Shown: piece after piece, positions 33,254 through 42,013 of the stretch
How the letters are laid out: each line of letters begins with the position of its first letter
Numbering within the stretch: position 1 is the first letter of the stretch
Source: Amycolatopsis coloradensis
GTDB taxonomy: Bacteria > Actinomycetota > Actinomycetes > Mycobacteriales > Pseudonocardiaceae
Reading direction: 5' to 3'
NCBI RefSeq assembly: GCF_037997115.1
Contig: NZ_CP150484.1
Span: 694,121-758,120, forward strand
DNA: 64,000 nucleotides
Notes under the pieces: generated by a model
The model's input: only the letters and a program-made list of their open reading frames with translations
What the model was told of the DNA's origin: nothing
Databases searched by the model: none
Position numbers and translations under genes: made by a program

Positions 33254-34638
33254 TGACCACCCTCATCAGCGGCGGGCGGGTGCTGTCCACGGCGGGCGCT
33301 TCGGCGGCGGACGTCCTCGTCGACGGCGAGACGATCTCGGCCGTCGGCGCCCCCGGCACACTGGGGCCCGCCGATTCGGTGATCGACGCCACCGGGAAGT
33401 ACGTGCTGCCCGGCGGGATCGACGCGCACACCCATATGGAGATGCCGTTCGGCGGAACACATTCCGTCGACACCTTCGGCACCGGGACGACGGCGGCGGC
33501 GTGGGGCGGGACGACCACGATCATCGACTTCGCCGTCCAGGCCAAGGGCACGTCTCTACTGTCCACTATGGACAAATGGCACGAGAAGGCCGACGGCAAC
33601 TGCGCCATCGACTACGGCTTCCACATGATCGTCTCGGACGTCAACGATTCGTCGTTGAAGGAGATGCGGGCCTGCGTCGACGGCGGTGTCGGCAGCTTCA
33701 AGATGTTCATGGCCTATCCGGGGGTGTTCTACTCCACGGACGGCGAGATCCTGCTGGCCATGCAGAAGGCGCGCGAGATCGGCGCGACGATCATGATGCA
33801 CGCGGAGAACGGCATCGCGATCGACCAGCTGGCCGCGCAGGCGTTCGCCGCCGGGAAGATCGACCCGGTGCAGCACGGGCTCACCCGGCCGCCGGAGCTG
33901 GAGGGCGAGGCGACGTCGCGCGCGATCCAGCTGGCCAAGGTGACCGGGGCGCCGCTGTACATCGTGCACCTCTCGGCGTCACAGGCGCTCGCGGCGGTCG
34001 CGGAAGCGCGTAACGACGGGCAGAACGTCTTCGCGGAGACGTGTCCGCAGTATCTCTATCTGTCCATCGAGGACTTGGCGAAGCCGGATTTCGAGGGTTC
34101 GAAGTACGTCGCCTCTCCCCCGTTGCGGGAGAAGTCGCATCAGGCTGACCTGTGGCGAGGCCTGCGCACCAACGACCTCTCGGTGGTGTCGACGGATCAC
34201 TGCCCCTTCTGTTTCAAGGACCAGAAGGAGCTCGGCCGCGGCGACTTCCGCGCGATCCCCAACGGGATCCCCGGCGTCGAGCACCGGATGGACCTGCTGC
34301 ACCAGGGTGTCGTGGCGGGTGAGCTCACCCTCGGCCGCTGGGTCGAGACCTGCTCGACCACCCCGGCGCGGATGTTCGGGCTCTACCCGCGCAAGGGCGT
34401 CATCGCGGCGGGTTCGGACGCGGACATCGTCGTCTACGACCCGGCGGCGAAGCAGACCTTGTCGGTCGAGACGCACCACATGAACGTGGACTACTCGGCC
34501 TACGAAGGGATGGAGATCACCGGCAAGGTCGAGACGGTGCTGTCCCGCGGGCGCGTGGTCGTGTCGCCGTCCGGCTTCTCGGGCAGTACGACGCACGGGA
34601 AATTCCTCTCGCGCGATCTGAACCAGTACCTGAATTGA
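33253..34638 (+). CDS. dihydropyrimidinase/hydantoinase
   Basis: Opens dihydrouracil or dihydrothymine to the N-carbamoyl-beta-amino acid. 461 residues of the amidohydrolase fold with a binuclear zinc site: H59 and H61 (DAHTHME), the carboxylated lysine K150 (GSFKMF), H183 (MMHAENG), H239 (IVHLSAS) and D315 (STDHCPF). All ligands are intact. The ATG overlaps the upstream stop by one base (TGATG). Hydantoins are alternative substrates of the family. Confidence 0.95.
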   Translation: MTTLISGGRVLSTAGASAADVLVDGETISAVGAPGTLGPADSVIDATGKYVLPGGIDAHTHMEMPFGGTHSVDTFGTGTTAAAWGGTTTIIDFAVQAKGTSLLSTMDKWHEKADGNCAIDYGFHMIVSDVNDSSLKEMRACVDGGVGSFKMFMAYPGVFYSTDGEILLAMQKAREIGATIMMHAENGIAIDQLAAQAFAAGKIDPVQHGLTRPPELEGEATSRAIQLAKVTGAPLYIVHLSASQALAAVAEARNDGQNVFAETCPQYLYLSIEDLAKPDFEGSKYVASPPLREKSHQADLWRGLRTNDLSVVSTDHCPFCFKDQKELGRGDFRAIPNGIPGVEHRMDLLHQGVVAGELTLGRWVETCSTTPARMFGLYPRKGVIAAGSDADIVVYDPAAKQTLSVETHHMNVDYSAYEGMEITGKVETVLSRGRVVVSPSGFSGSTTHGKFLSRDLNQYLN

Positions 34639-34650
34639 GGCGGTGGCCGG

Positions 34651-35640
34651 ATGGACTTCGGGATTGTACTTCAGACCGATCCGCCCGCGCGTGACCTCGT
34701 GCGGCTGATGAAGGCCGCCGAGGACCAGGGTTTCCGCTACGGCTGGACGTTCGACTCGTGCGTGCTGTGGCAGGAACCGTTCGTCGTCTACTCGCAGATC
34801 CTCGCGGCGACGTCGTCGATGATCGTGGGCCCGATGGTGACCAGCCCGGCCACCCGGGACTGGTCTGTGATGGCGTCGACTTTCGCCACGCTCAACGACA
34901 TGTACGGCAACCGGACCGTCTGCGGGATCGGCCGCGGCGACTCGGCCCACCGGGTGGTCGGCATGCCACCATCCACTTTGGCCACCGTGCGCGACTGCAT
35001 GCACGTGGTCAAGGAACTCGCCGAAGGACGCGAAGTCCTGTTGCGGGGCAAGCCGGTGCAGATCCCCTGGATCCGCAACGGCAGACTTGAGATGTGGATG
35101 GCGGGATACGGGCCCAAGGCGCTGAAGACGGTCGGCGAGCACGCCGACGGCTTCATCCTCCAGTGCGCCGATCCCGCGATCGCCCGGTGGACCATCGGTT
35201 CCGTCCGTGAGGCCGCCCGCGCGGCCGGCCGGGATCCGGCGGGGATCACGATCTGCCTCGCGGCCCCGGCGTACGTCGGCGACGATCTGGCGCATCAGCG
35301 GGAACAGTTGCGCTGGTTCGGCGGGATGGTCGGCAACCACGTCGCGGACCTCGTGGCGCGGTACGGCGATTCCGGTCCGGTGCCACGCGAACTGACCGAC
35401 TACATCCGCGAGCGGCAGGGCTACGACTACTCGCACCACGGGCGGGCGGGCAATCCGTCGACCGATTTCGTCCCGGACGAGATCGTGGACCGGTTCTGCC
35501 TGCTCGGGCCTTCTTCGGCGCATGTGGAACGCCTGGAGGAGCTGGCTTCGCTCGGTGTCGACCAGTTCTCGCTGTACCTGATGCACGACCAGCGCGAAGA
35601 AACCCTGAAGCGCTACGGCTCGGAGGTCATCAACCGCTGA
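34651..35640 (+). CDS. LLM-class (F420- or flavin-dependent) oxidoreductase
   Basis: 329-residue luciferase-like TIM-barrel enzyme beginning MDFGIVLQTDPPARDLVRLM; the Gly-rich motifs IGRGDSAHR and MAGYGPKALK match the F420-dependent LLM subgroup. It is the last gene of the pyrimidine operon, 12 bp after dihydropyrimidinase. The operon lacks an obvious dihydropyrimidine dehydrogenase, so this enzyme could carry out the missing redox step (reduction of the pyrimidine ring) or act on a side product; this is inference from context. Confidence 0.88.
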   Translation: MDFGIVLQTDPPARDLVRLMKAAEDQGFRYGWTFDSCVLWQEPFVVYSQILAATSSMIVGPMVTSPATRDWSVMASTFATLNDMYGNRTVCGIGRGDSAHRVVGMPPSTLATVRDCMHVVKELAEGREVLLRGKPVQIPWIRNGRLEMWMAGYGPKALKTVGEHADGFILQCADPAIARWTIGSVREAARAAGRDPAGITICLAAPAYVGDDLAHQREQLRWFGGMVGNHVADLVARYGDSGPVPRELTDYIRERQGYDYSHHGRAGNPSTDFVPDEIVDRFCLLGPSSAHVERLEELASLGVDQFSLYLMHDQREETLKRYGSEVINR

Positions 35641-35645
35641 CGATC

Positions 35646-35696
35646 CGCATTTCGTCCTCTGAATGCGTTCTTACCGCATTCAGAGGACGAAATGCG
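35646..35696. terminator. perfect 22-bp hairpin between LLM and FAD-monooxygenase genes
   Basis: Arms 35646-35667 and 35675-35696 are perfectly complementary (22 bp, 7-nt loop). It fills the 60-bp convergent gap. One arm sequence recurs alone at 2296-2317. Confidence 0.85.
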
Positions 35697-35700
35697 TGGG

Positions 35701-37191
35701 TCAGGCGCCGAACCAGGCGGCGAGGGCCTCGCCGAGGCCGTCCGGGGCGTCGCCCGCCCAGGCGACGTAGCCGTCGGGGCGGATCAGGAGGACGTCGGCG
35801 GGCCGGTCCTCGGTCTTCGCGGTGTGGACGTCGACTCGCCCCTGCGCGAGGTCACGCAGTTCGGGCCTGCCCGCGAGGTCGAGCAGGACCGGCCGCGCCG
35901 GGCGCAGCAGTTCGGCGACGCTGGTCGGGCCCTCGTCGGTCTCCAGCGCGAGATCCGGGACGAACGTGCCGGCGAGCGCGTGCCCGGAGCCCGGCATCGG
36001 ATAGCGCGTGTCGGTCCCGGCGACGTGGGAGGCCAGCCGACGCGCCGCCTGCTCGTCGTCCAGCAGTTCCTGGAAGACCGCGCGGAGCGCTTCGGCCGCT
36101 TCGTCGTGCCCGCGCCGCAACGCGACCTGCGCCCGGGACTGCAGGAGCGCACGCGCACCGGCGGCATGCCGTTCCGCGTGGTAGGTGTCCAGCAGCCCTT
36201 CCGGCGCCCGGCCCTGGATCTCCGCGGCCAGCTTCCACGCCAGGTTGACCGAGTCGGACATCCCGACGTTGATCGCCGTGCCGGTGGACGGCAGCAGGTG
36301 GGCCGCGTCGCCCGCCAGCAGGACCCGCCCTTCGCGGTAGCGCTCCGCCTGGCGGGCGGAGAACTGGTAGCGCGAGAGCCGGACCGGCTCGCCCAGCGGG
36401 ACGTCGCCGCCGAGCACCCGCCGGATGCTGTCCCCGAGTTCCGCGAGGGTCATCGGCACGTCGTCGTCGACCTCGCCGGGATCGTCCTCCGTGGTCTGGA
36501 TGAACACGATCCCCGGCGTCAGCGAACCGAGCGCGAACACGCCGGTGTCGGTGCGCGTGAAGCCCGCCTTGATCCGGCCCAGTTCCGGCGTCTCGATGTC
36601 GCCGTTGTCGTGGACGGTGAGCCCGTCGGGGATCTTGACCTGTCCGATCCGGTTGACCTCGGGATAGGTGGTGCCGGGGAAACCGATCCCCGCCATCGAA
36701 CGGACGGGACTGCGTCCGCCGTCGCAGCCCACCAGGTACGGGGCGCTGACCTCGTACGATCCGCCGGGTCCGCGTACCTCGGCGGTCACCGAGTCCTCGT
36801 CCTGGCGCAGCCCGACGACTTCGTGCCCGCGACGCACTTCCGCGCCGAGCTCGATGGCGTGCTCCTCCAGCAGCCGCTCCAGCGACTGCTGCCGTACCGA
36901 AAGCGCCTTCAGCGGCGGCTCCTCGAACCGGGTGAGGTCCACGTGCACCCCACCGAACGGGAACCGATGCGGCGGGACGGGGTCGGTGACGAGCCCCCGC
37001 ACCCGCTCCAGCAGGCCGCGATGGTGCAGCAGGTCCAGGATCTGCCCGCTGAGGCCGTGGGCCTTCGGAGTCTTCCCCTGTTCCGGCCGCCGTTCCAGGA
37101 TCAGCGGGCGCGCACCGGCCAGCCGCAGTTCGGCGGCCAGCATCAGACCGGTCGGGCCGGCACCCACGATGATCACGTCGACGTCCGTCAA
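35701..37191 (-). CDS. FAD-dependent aromatic monooxygenase
   Basis: 496-residue group A flavoprotein hydroxylase: GAGPTG (10-15) for ADP binding, the DG motif CDGGRSPVR (156-164), the GD motif GDAAH (294-298) and a C-terminal thioredoxin-like region. It is closest by appearance to the polyketide/phenol hydroxylases of the PgaE/MhpA type. It uses NAD(P)H and O2 to hydroxylate an aromatic ring. The neighbouring genes do not define its substrate. Confidence 0.9.
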   Translation of the reverse strand: MTDVDVIIVGAGPTGLMLAAELRLAGARPLILERRPEQGKTPKAHGLSGQILDLLHHRGLLERVRGLVTDPVPPHRFPFGGVHVDLTRFEEPPLKALSVRQQSLERLLEEHAIELGAEVRRGHEVVGLRQDEDSVTAEVRGPGGSYEVSAPYLVGCDGGRSPVRSMAGIGFPGTTYPEVNRIGQVKIPDGLTVHDNGDIETPELGRIKAGFTRTDTGVFALGSLTPGIVFIQTTEDDPGEVDDDVPMTLAELGDSIRRVLGGDVPLGEPVRLSRYQFSARQAERYREGRVLLAGDAAHLLPSTGTAINVGMSDSVNLAWKLAAEIQGRAPEGLLDTYHAERHAAGARALLQSRAQVALRRGHDEAAEALRAVFQELLDDEQAARRLASHVAGTDTRYPMPGSGHALAGTFVPDLALETDEGPTSVAELLRPARPVLLDLAGRPELRDLAQGRVDVHTAKTEDRPADVLLIRPDGYVAWAGDAPDGLGEALAAWFGA

Positions 37192-37365
37192 ATCTTCACT
37201 CCTGTTCGGCCTGTTCTCGCTACGGCCGAGGATTCTGCGGCATCGCCGGGGTCTTGCCGCAAGCCCCCTGGTGCGCTATATGTTGAACATGGAGGGGCTT
37301 ACCCCACCATTTTTCCGGGTACGAGCACCCGGGATCGCGCGCCCGCGAGGCGAGACGCTGGCTTG

Positions 37366-38829
37366 GTGACCAGAATCCGCATCGCTACTGTGCTCACTCT
37401 CACCGCACTCGCCGCCGTCACGATCACGCCCGCGGTCTCGGCCGCGCCGAAGGGTCTCGCCTGGGGTCCCTGCCCGTCCGGATCGCCACCGGGCTACGAC
37501 TGCGCCGAGATCGAGGTCCCGTTGTCCTATCAGGACCCGGGCGGCCCTCGGATCACCATCGCGCTCGGCCGCCTCCCCGCGACGGACCAGAAGCACAAAC
37601 GCGGCACCCTCTTCACCAACCCCGGCGGCCCCGGGAACCATGGCCGCTTCAGCAGGTTCCAGACCCCGTCGCTGCACCGGCAGTTCGACATCGTCGGCTT
37701 CGACCCGCGCGGCGTCGGCGCCAGCACACCGGTCCGATGCTTCGCCTCCGACACTGAAACCGTTCCGCTCAAACGAATTCTGGGAAACTTCCCGATCACC
37801 GCCGAGCAGGAGACCCGGCATTTCGCCGACGCCCGCGAGGTCACCGCCTCCTGCGGCCGCAACGCCGGGCCGCTGCTCGGCCACCTGTCGACCGCGAACG
37901 TCGCCAGGGACCTCGACAGGATGCGCCAAGCCGTCGGCGAGCCCCGCCTGCGCTACTACGGGCTTTCCTACGGCACCTACGTCGGCGAGGTGTACGCCAA
38001 CCTGTTCCCGCATCGGGTCGGCGCCTTGGCACTGGACGCCGTCAACGATCCGATCGCCTGGTCCACCGGACACCGCCCGGAGGACGCGAACGTCCCGTTC
38101 AGCACCAGGCTCGGCGGCTTCCGGGACGCCGACCGCGCACTCCAGGCGTTCCTCGACGCGTGCGCGGCCGACACCCGGTGCGCGTTCCGCGAGCCGGGGA
38201 AGGACTTGCGGGCCAAGTACGACGGGCTCCTCGACCGGCTGGAAGCCACGCCGGGGCCGGTCACCTATCAGGAGGTCATCCGGCGTACCCACCACGCGCT
38301 GACCGACGAGGCCCACTCGCCCGCGCTGGCGGAATTCCTCCAGTCCGTGACGAAACCTGTCGTGGAGAAGGCCATCGCGACACCTTTCGATTCCGCGATG
38401 GGTGGCGGCGGGACGATCTGCGCGGACACCACGAACCCGCGTGACCCGGCCGCCTGGCCTCGCGCGGCCCGCGCGGCCGACCGGGAAAGCCGCGGTTTCG
38501 GTTCGTACGACGCGTATCTCTCCCTGCCGTGCGCCTTCTGGCCCGCCTCCGACCCGGCGCGGTACACGGGACCGTGGAACCGGCCGACCGCGCCGATCCT
38601 GTTGCTGGCCAACGGCAAGGGTGACCCGGAAACGCCGTACGCCGGGGCGAAGCGGGCCGAACGCATCCTCGGCAACGCCCGGCTCCTGACGCTGGACGCC
38701 TGGGGACACGGCGCGTTGAACCGCAGCACCTGTGTCGACGCGGCTGTCGACGCCTACCTGTCCCACGGACGCCTTCCGGCGCGCGGCACCGTGTGCGCCC
38801 CGGATCACGCGCCGTTCGACGCCAGGTAA
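37366..38829 (+). CDS. secreted alpha/beta hydrolase, tripeptidyl aminopeptidase-like
   Basis: 487 residues from GTG 37366 with a Sec signal peptide (about 1-27). Alpha/beta hydrolase with NPGGPG oxyanion region, nucleophile S201 (GLSYGT), and a C-terminal TAP-like domain carrying the catalytic His (AWGHGALNRSTC). Six or more cysteines probably form disulfides. Such enzymes release tripeptides from secreted proteins. The 3' end overlaps the convergent remnant at 38805 by 25 bp. Confidence 0.88.
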   Translation: MTRIRIATVLTLTALAAVTITPAVSAAPKGLAWGPCPSGSPPGYDCAEIEVPLSYQDPGGPRITIALGRLPATDQKHKRGTLFTNPGGPGNHGRFSRFQTPSLHRQFDIVGFDPRGVGASTPVRCFASDTETVPLKRILGNFPITAEQETRHFADAREVTASCGRNAGPLLGHLSTANVARDLDRMRQAVGEPRLRYYGLSYGTYVGEVYANLFPHRVGALALDAVNDPIAWSTGHRPEDANVPFSTRLGGFRDADRALQAFLDACAADTRCAFREPGKDLRAKYDGLLDRLEATPGPVTYQEVIRRTHHALTDEAHSPALAEFLQSVTKPVVEKAIATPFDSAMGGGGTICADTTNPRDPAAWPRAARAADRESRGFGSYDAYLSLPCAFWPASDPARYTGPWNRPTAPILLLANGKGDPETPYAGAKRAERILGNARLLTLDAWGHGALNRSTCVDAAVDAYLSHGRLPARGTVCAPDHAPFDAR

Positions 38830-39276
38830 GCCAGCGCGGTGTCCGCGTCGGTGAGCCAACCGGCGTAGTCGGCGGGATCGGCGAAGATGTTCGCGAACCG
38901 GCGCGCCACCTCGGGCGCCGTCCGCGCGGCTTCCAGGGTGGCCAGCACGTGATCCGGCGGTGGACCGAGCAGATCGTTGCTCAGCCGGGTCGCGTGCTGC
39001 GCCTTTTCCCAGTATTCGGCGAAAGTTCCGCGCAGGAACGCTTCGTCGAACGGGCGGTCACCGTGGTCGAGGATGCGCCGTTCGTAGACCGCGGCCGCGT
39101 GCGCCGCCATATTCGCGCCCTGTCCGGCGATCGGGTCGTTCGTCACCGCGGCGTCGCCCATCGCCAGGACCTTCGCCCCCGACGGCAGTGTCCCGACCGG
39201 GTCGCGCACGATCGGCAGGACCCGGCCGCGCAGAACGTCCGGCGGCCCGCTCGGGCGAGCGTCGGCGAGCTCCCCC
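38805..39276 (-). pseudogene. C-terminal remnant of a styrene-monooxygenase-like FAD protein
   Basis: The frame reads RGRVLPIVRDPVG, then MGDAAVTNDPIAGQGAN and a helical C-terminus ending ALAYLASNGA. This is the second half of the StyA/SMO-type oxygenase: GD motif, DPI-GQGAN and the C-terminal helices. The N-terminal Rossmann half and substrate domain are absent. Upstream, the frame runs directly into the 3' end of the serine hydrolase gene with no start codon or ribosome-binding site; the first GTG (39207-39209) would give only 134 residues. It is most likely a decayed gene truncated by a deletion or by insertion of the hydrolase gene. Confidence 0.75.
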
Positions 39277-40512
39277 TCAGTCGACCAAGGCTTGGTACAC
39301 CAAGTTCCTCAATTCGACGCGGATCGGATAGGTCGACGACGGCAGCAACTGGGTGAAGAACAGGACCGTGACGTCCTCGTCCGGATCGACCCAGAACGCG
39401 GTGCTCGCCGCGCCGCCCCAGGCGAATTCCCCGGCGCTGGCCAGGGTCTTGGCCTTCACAGGGTCGTCGAGCACGGAAAAGCCCAGGCCGAAGCCGAAAC
39501 CGTCGTACGGCGCCTCGGAGAACCCGGTTCGCCCGCAGGTCTCCAGGTCCACGCCGCCGGGCAGGTGGTTGGTCGCCATGAGCCGCACCGTGCGCGGGCC
39601 GAGCAGCCGGACGCCGTCGAGTTCGCCGCCGCGCACCAGCATCTGCGCGAAACGGTGGAAATCACCCGCCGTGGAGACCAGACCTCCGCCACCCGAGAAG
39701 CACGAAGGCGCGACGCGGCCGACCTTGCCCAGCTCGTCGTGACGGAACGGCTCCTTGGTGGCGGGATGCGGCACGTAGAGCGCGGCCAGCCGGTCGAGAT
39801 CGCCGGCGGCGGCCTGGAACCCCGTCTCGTGCATGCCGAGCGGAATAAAGATCCGTTCGGCGAAGAAGACGTCGAGTGACTGCCCGGAGACGACCTCGAT
39901 CAGCCTGCCGAGGATGTCCGTCGCGACCGAATAGTTCCATTCCGAACCCGGCTGGAACAGCAGCGGCAACCGCGCGATCGCTTCGGAAACGCCCGCCAGA
40001 TCGAGCCCGGGCGCGGTGCCGAGGTCGAACCCCGCCTCGCGGTAGAGCGCGTCGACCGGATGCGTGCGGTGGAAACCGTAGGTCAGCCCCGCGGTGTGGG
40101 TGAGCAGATGCCAGAGGCGGATCGGTTCGGCGGCGGGCACGGTCGCCGGCTTCACCGACGAGCCCCCGGCGAAGACCCGCGGTTCGGAGAACTCCGGCAG
40201 CCAGCGCGAGATCGGGTCCTTGAGGTCGATGAGGCCCGCTTCGACGAGCATCATCGCGGCGACGGAGGTGACCGGCTTCGTCATCGAGTAGACGCGCCAG
40301 ATCGTGTCGGTCTCGACCGGAAGCCCGGCCTCGATGTCGCGCTGCCCGTTCGACGCGAGATGCGCGACCTTCCCGTTCCTGGTCACCACGGCCAGATACC
40401 CGGGGAGCCGCTTTCGCTCCAGATACCCGTCGAAGTGCTTGTCGATCCGGCGCAGCCGCTCCGCGTCGAAACCCACCTCGGCCGGGTCGACGTCCACCTT
40501 CAGCTCGATCAT
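39277..40512 (-). CDS. beta-lactamase/penicillin-binding-like serine hydrolase (esterase type)
   Basis: 411 residues from ATG 40510-40512. Class C/EstB-type fold with the nucleophile S76 in SMTK (76-79), Y194 in WNYSVATD, and HTAG (139-142). No signal peptide, so it acts in the cytoplasm, as do many lovastatin-esterase-like proteins; a beta-lactamase role is unlikely. The stop codon is followed at once by the truncated oxygenase remnant. Confidence 0.88.
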   Translation of the reverse strand: MIELKVDVDPAEVGFDAERLRRIDKHFDGYLERKRLPGYLAVVTRNGKVAHLASNGQRDIEAGLPVETDTIWRVYSMTKPVTSVAAMMLVEAGLIDLKDPISRWLPEFSEPRVFAGGSSVKPATVPAAEPIRLWHLLTHTAGLTYGFHRTHPVDALYREAGFDLGTAPGLDLAGVSEAIARLPLLFQPGSEWNYSVATDILGRLIEVVSGQSLDVFFAERIFIPLGMHETGFQAAAGDLDRLAALYVPHPATKEPFRHDELGKVGRVAPSCFSGGGGLVSTAGDFHRFAQMLVRGGELDGVRLLGPRTVRLMATNHLPGGVDLETCGRTGFSEAPYDGFGFGLGFSVLDDPVKAKTLASAGEFAWGGAASTAFWVDPDEDVTVLFFTQLLPSSTYPIRVELRNLVYQALVD

Positions 40513-40522
40513 GCGACCGAGG

Positions 40523-41323
40523 CTACGCGTTCCGCTCGGCCTGTTTCTCCAGTCGCCACGCCTCGTCGGTCTTCCCGATCCGCCAGTATCCGGAGATCGA
40601 CAGCAGGTCGCGACGCATGCCCCGGTCGTCCAGCAGATGACGCCGCAGGTCCCGGACGAACCCGGCCTCACCGTGGACGAACGCCTGCACGACACCTTCA
40701 CACCAGTCGAGCGCGCGGACGGCGGCCGCGAGATCGTCACCCCGGCTCCGGTGCAGCCAGGTGATCCGCGCGTCGCCCTTGGTGGTCAGCGACTGCTCTT
40801 CGGCGGCGTCCTCCACGAGGATGAACGCGTGCACGGGAACACCGGCCGGCATCGCCTCGAGCGAAGCGGCGATCGCCGGAAGAGCACTCTCGTCCCCGGC
40901 GAGCAGATGCCAGTCGGCCTCCTCGCCCGGCGCGTACGCCCCGCCAGGTCCCGAAATGAGCAGCTCGTCGCCGGGTTTCGCGGCGGCGGCCCACGGCCCG
41001 GCGACCCCCTCGTCACCATGGTGGACGAAGTCGAGCACCAGCTCGCCGAGGTTCGCGTCGAAAGCGCGGACGGTGTACGAACGCATCCGCGGCCACTGCT
41101 CGCGCGGCAGCTCTTCGCGGACGCGGGTCAGGTCGAACGGTTCGGGATAGGCGACGCCAGGCACCCGGAAGTGCACCTTGACGTAGGCATCGGTGAATTC
41201 GTTGGGCTGGAAGGAGGCGATCTCTTCGCCCCCGGCGACGATCCGGACCATATGCGGGGTGATCCGCTCGGTGCGCAGCACCCGCAGCCGGGTCGCCGAC
41301 ACCGCTCTCCGCGCCTCGGCCAT
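40523..41323 (-). CDS. siderophore-interacting protein (ferric-siderophore reductase)
   Basis: 266 residues from ATG 41321-41323 (AAGGAAG upstream). Ferredoxin-reductase-like fold of the ViuB/SIP family: FAD-binding RSYTVR, the loop ISGPGGAYAP, and the C-terminal SIP domain ending GYWRIGKTDEAWR. It releases iron from internalised ferric siderophores using NAD(P)H or ferredoxin. An iron-box-like palindrome at 41341-41358 lies directly upstream, so DtxR/IdeR-type repression by iron is likely. Confidence 0.93.
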   Translation of the reverse strand: MAEARRAVSATRLRVLRTERITPHMVRIVAGGEEIASFQPNEFTDAYVKVHFRVPGVAYPEPFDLTRVREELPREQWPRMRSYTVRAFDANLGELVLDFVHHGDEGVAGPWAAAAKPGDELLISGPGGAYAPGEEADWHLLAGDESALPAIAASLEAMPAGVPVHAFILVEDAAEEQSLTTKGDARITWLHRSRGDDLAAAVRALDWCEGVVQAFVHGEAGFVRDLRRHLLDDRGMRRDLLSISGYWRIGKTDEAWRLEKQAERNA

Positions 41324-41340
41324 GCACACTTCCTTTCCAG

Positions 41341-41358
41341 GGTTAGGTGAACCTAACC
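41341..41358. promoter_or_regulatory. iron-box-like palindrome upstream of the SIP gene
   Basis: GGTTAGGTGAACCTAACC has perfect 8-bp arms around GA. It carries the TTAGG/CCTAA half-sites of DtxR/IdeR/DmdR boxes, but the half-sites are closer together than in the canonical 19-bp box. It ends about 18 bp before the SIP start codon. Confidence 0.6.
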
Positions 41359-41399
41359 GAGCGTACGCCTTTCGCCGTCGGGCCGGGCGAGGTCTCCCA

Positions 41400-41561
41400 T
41401 CATCCGATCAAAGCCTCGCCGACGTCGTACACCCGGCGGGTCACCCCGGCACCGGCCGGGGCCTCCTCGACGGTGTACTCACCGCGATACCACCAGTCAC
41501 CCAGCCGGGCGAGGAAATGACGCTCGGCATCCGTTCGGCGATCGGCGCCGGGACCACACAC
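41400..41561 (-). CDS. small ORF, possible SRPBCC-like fragment
   Basis: A 53-codon frame from GTG 41559-41561 lies 21 bp downstream of the SnoaL-like gene, in the same frame after its stop. It reads ERHFLARLGDWWYRGEY, TVEEAPAGAGVTRRVYDVG. Third codon positions are nearly all G/C as in real genes here. The wording WYRGEY..VEEAP resembles the C-terminal part of SRPBCC/cyclase-type proteins. It may be a real micro-protein cotranscribed with the SnoaL-like gene or a decayed 3' end of a larger gene. Confidence 0.4.
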   Translation of the reverse strand: MCGPGADRRTDAERHFLARLGDWWYRGEYTVEEAPAGAGVTRRVYDVGEALIG

Positions 41562-41582
41562 CGGACACCTCGACCAGGAGCT

Positions 41583-41996
41583 TCACGAAGCCCTCGCGGC
41601 CGGATCGCTCACCCGGGTGTTCTGGAAGGACGCGACGCGCCAGCCATCGGGCTCCTCCACGAGCACGTACGTCAGCGTCGACTCGCGGCCAGGTTCCGGC
41701 TTGTCGTCGGACAGCGACGATCCGCCGCCGGACACGACGATCGCGACGTCCGGCCGGATGAACCGCACCTTGGGCTCGCGACCGCCCGCCACCAGCTTCG
41801 ATCCCTTGAGCGGCCCCTCGAACAAGGACCGGTGCGCGCTTTCGATCATCGCGCGGCCAGGCATGTTCATTCCGAAAAAGGTCACGTAATCGGCGTCTTC
41901 GGTGAAGAGCGACGCGTACGCGGCCGCGTCGCCGTCGTTCCACGCGTCGGCGAGCTTGCCCAGTACGGCCAGGACTTCGGCCTGTCGTTCCGTCAT
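41583..41996 (-). CDS. SnoaL-like/SgcJ-type protein (DUF4440)
   Basis: 137 residues of the NTF2-like cone fold: helix (LAVLGKLADAWNDGD), YASLFTEDADYVTFFG, and a beta-rich C-terminus (RESTLTYVLVEEPDGWRVASFQ). Related to the SgcJ/EcaC family; many members are small enzymes or binding proteins of unknown ligand. It is divergent from the TetR gene at 42108, and both promoters lie over the tandem operators at 42014-42062, so it is the likely regulated target. Confidence 0.85.
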   Translation of the reverse strand: MTERQAEVLAVLGKLADAWNDGDAAAYASLFTEDADYVTFFGMNMPGRAMIESAHRSLFEGPLKGSKLVAGGREPKVRFIRPDVAIVVSGGGSSLSDDKPEPGRESTLTYVLVEEPDGWRVASFQNTRVSDPAARAS

Positions 41997-42013
41997 GACT
42001 TCCTCCCATTGGA

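Noticed and set aside
35692-37365. Extension of the TAP-like hydrolase upstream by over 500 codons
   Set aside because: The extra part is antisense to the FAD monooxygenase. A GTG with a signal peptide directly after it gives the proper start at 37366.
39277-40512. Beta-lactamase resistance gene
   Set aside because: The SxxK and YSV motifs fit EstB/lovastatin-esterase-like hydrolases; no signal peptide and no KTG motif seen, so a resistance function is not supported.
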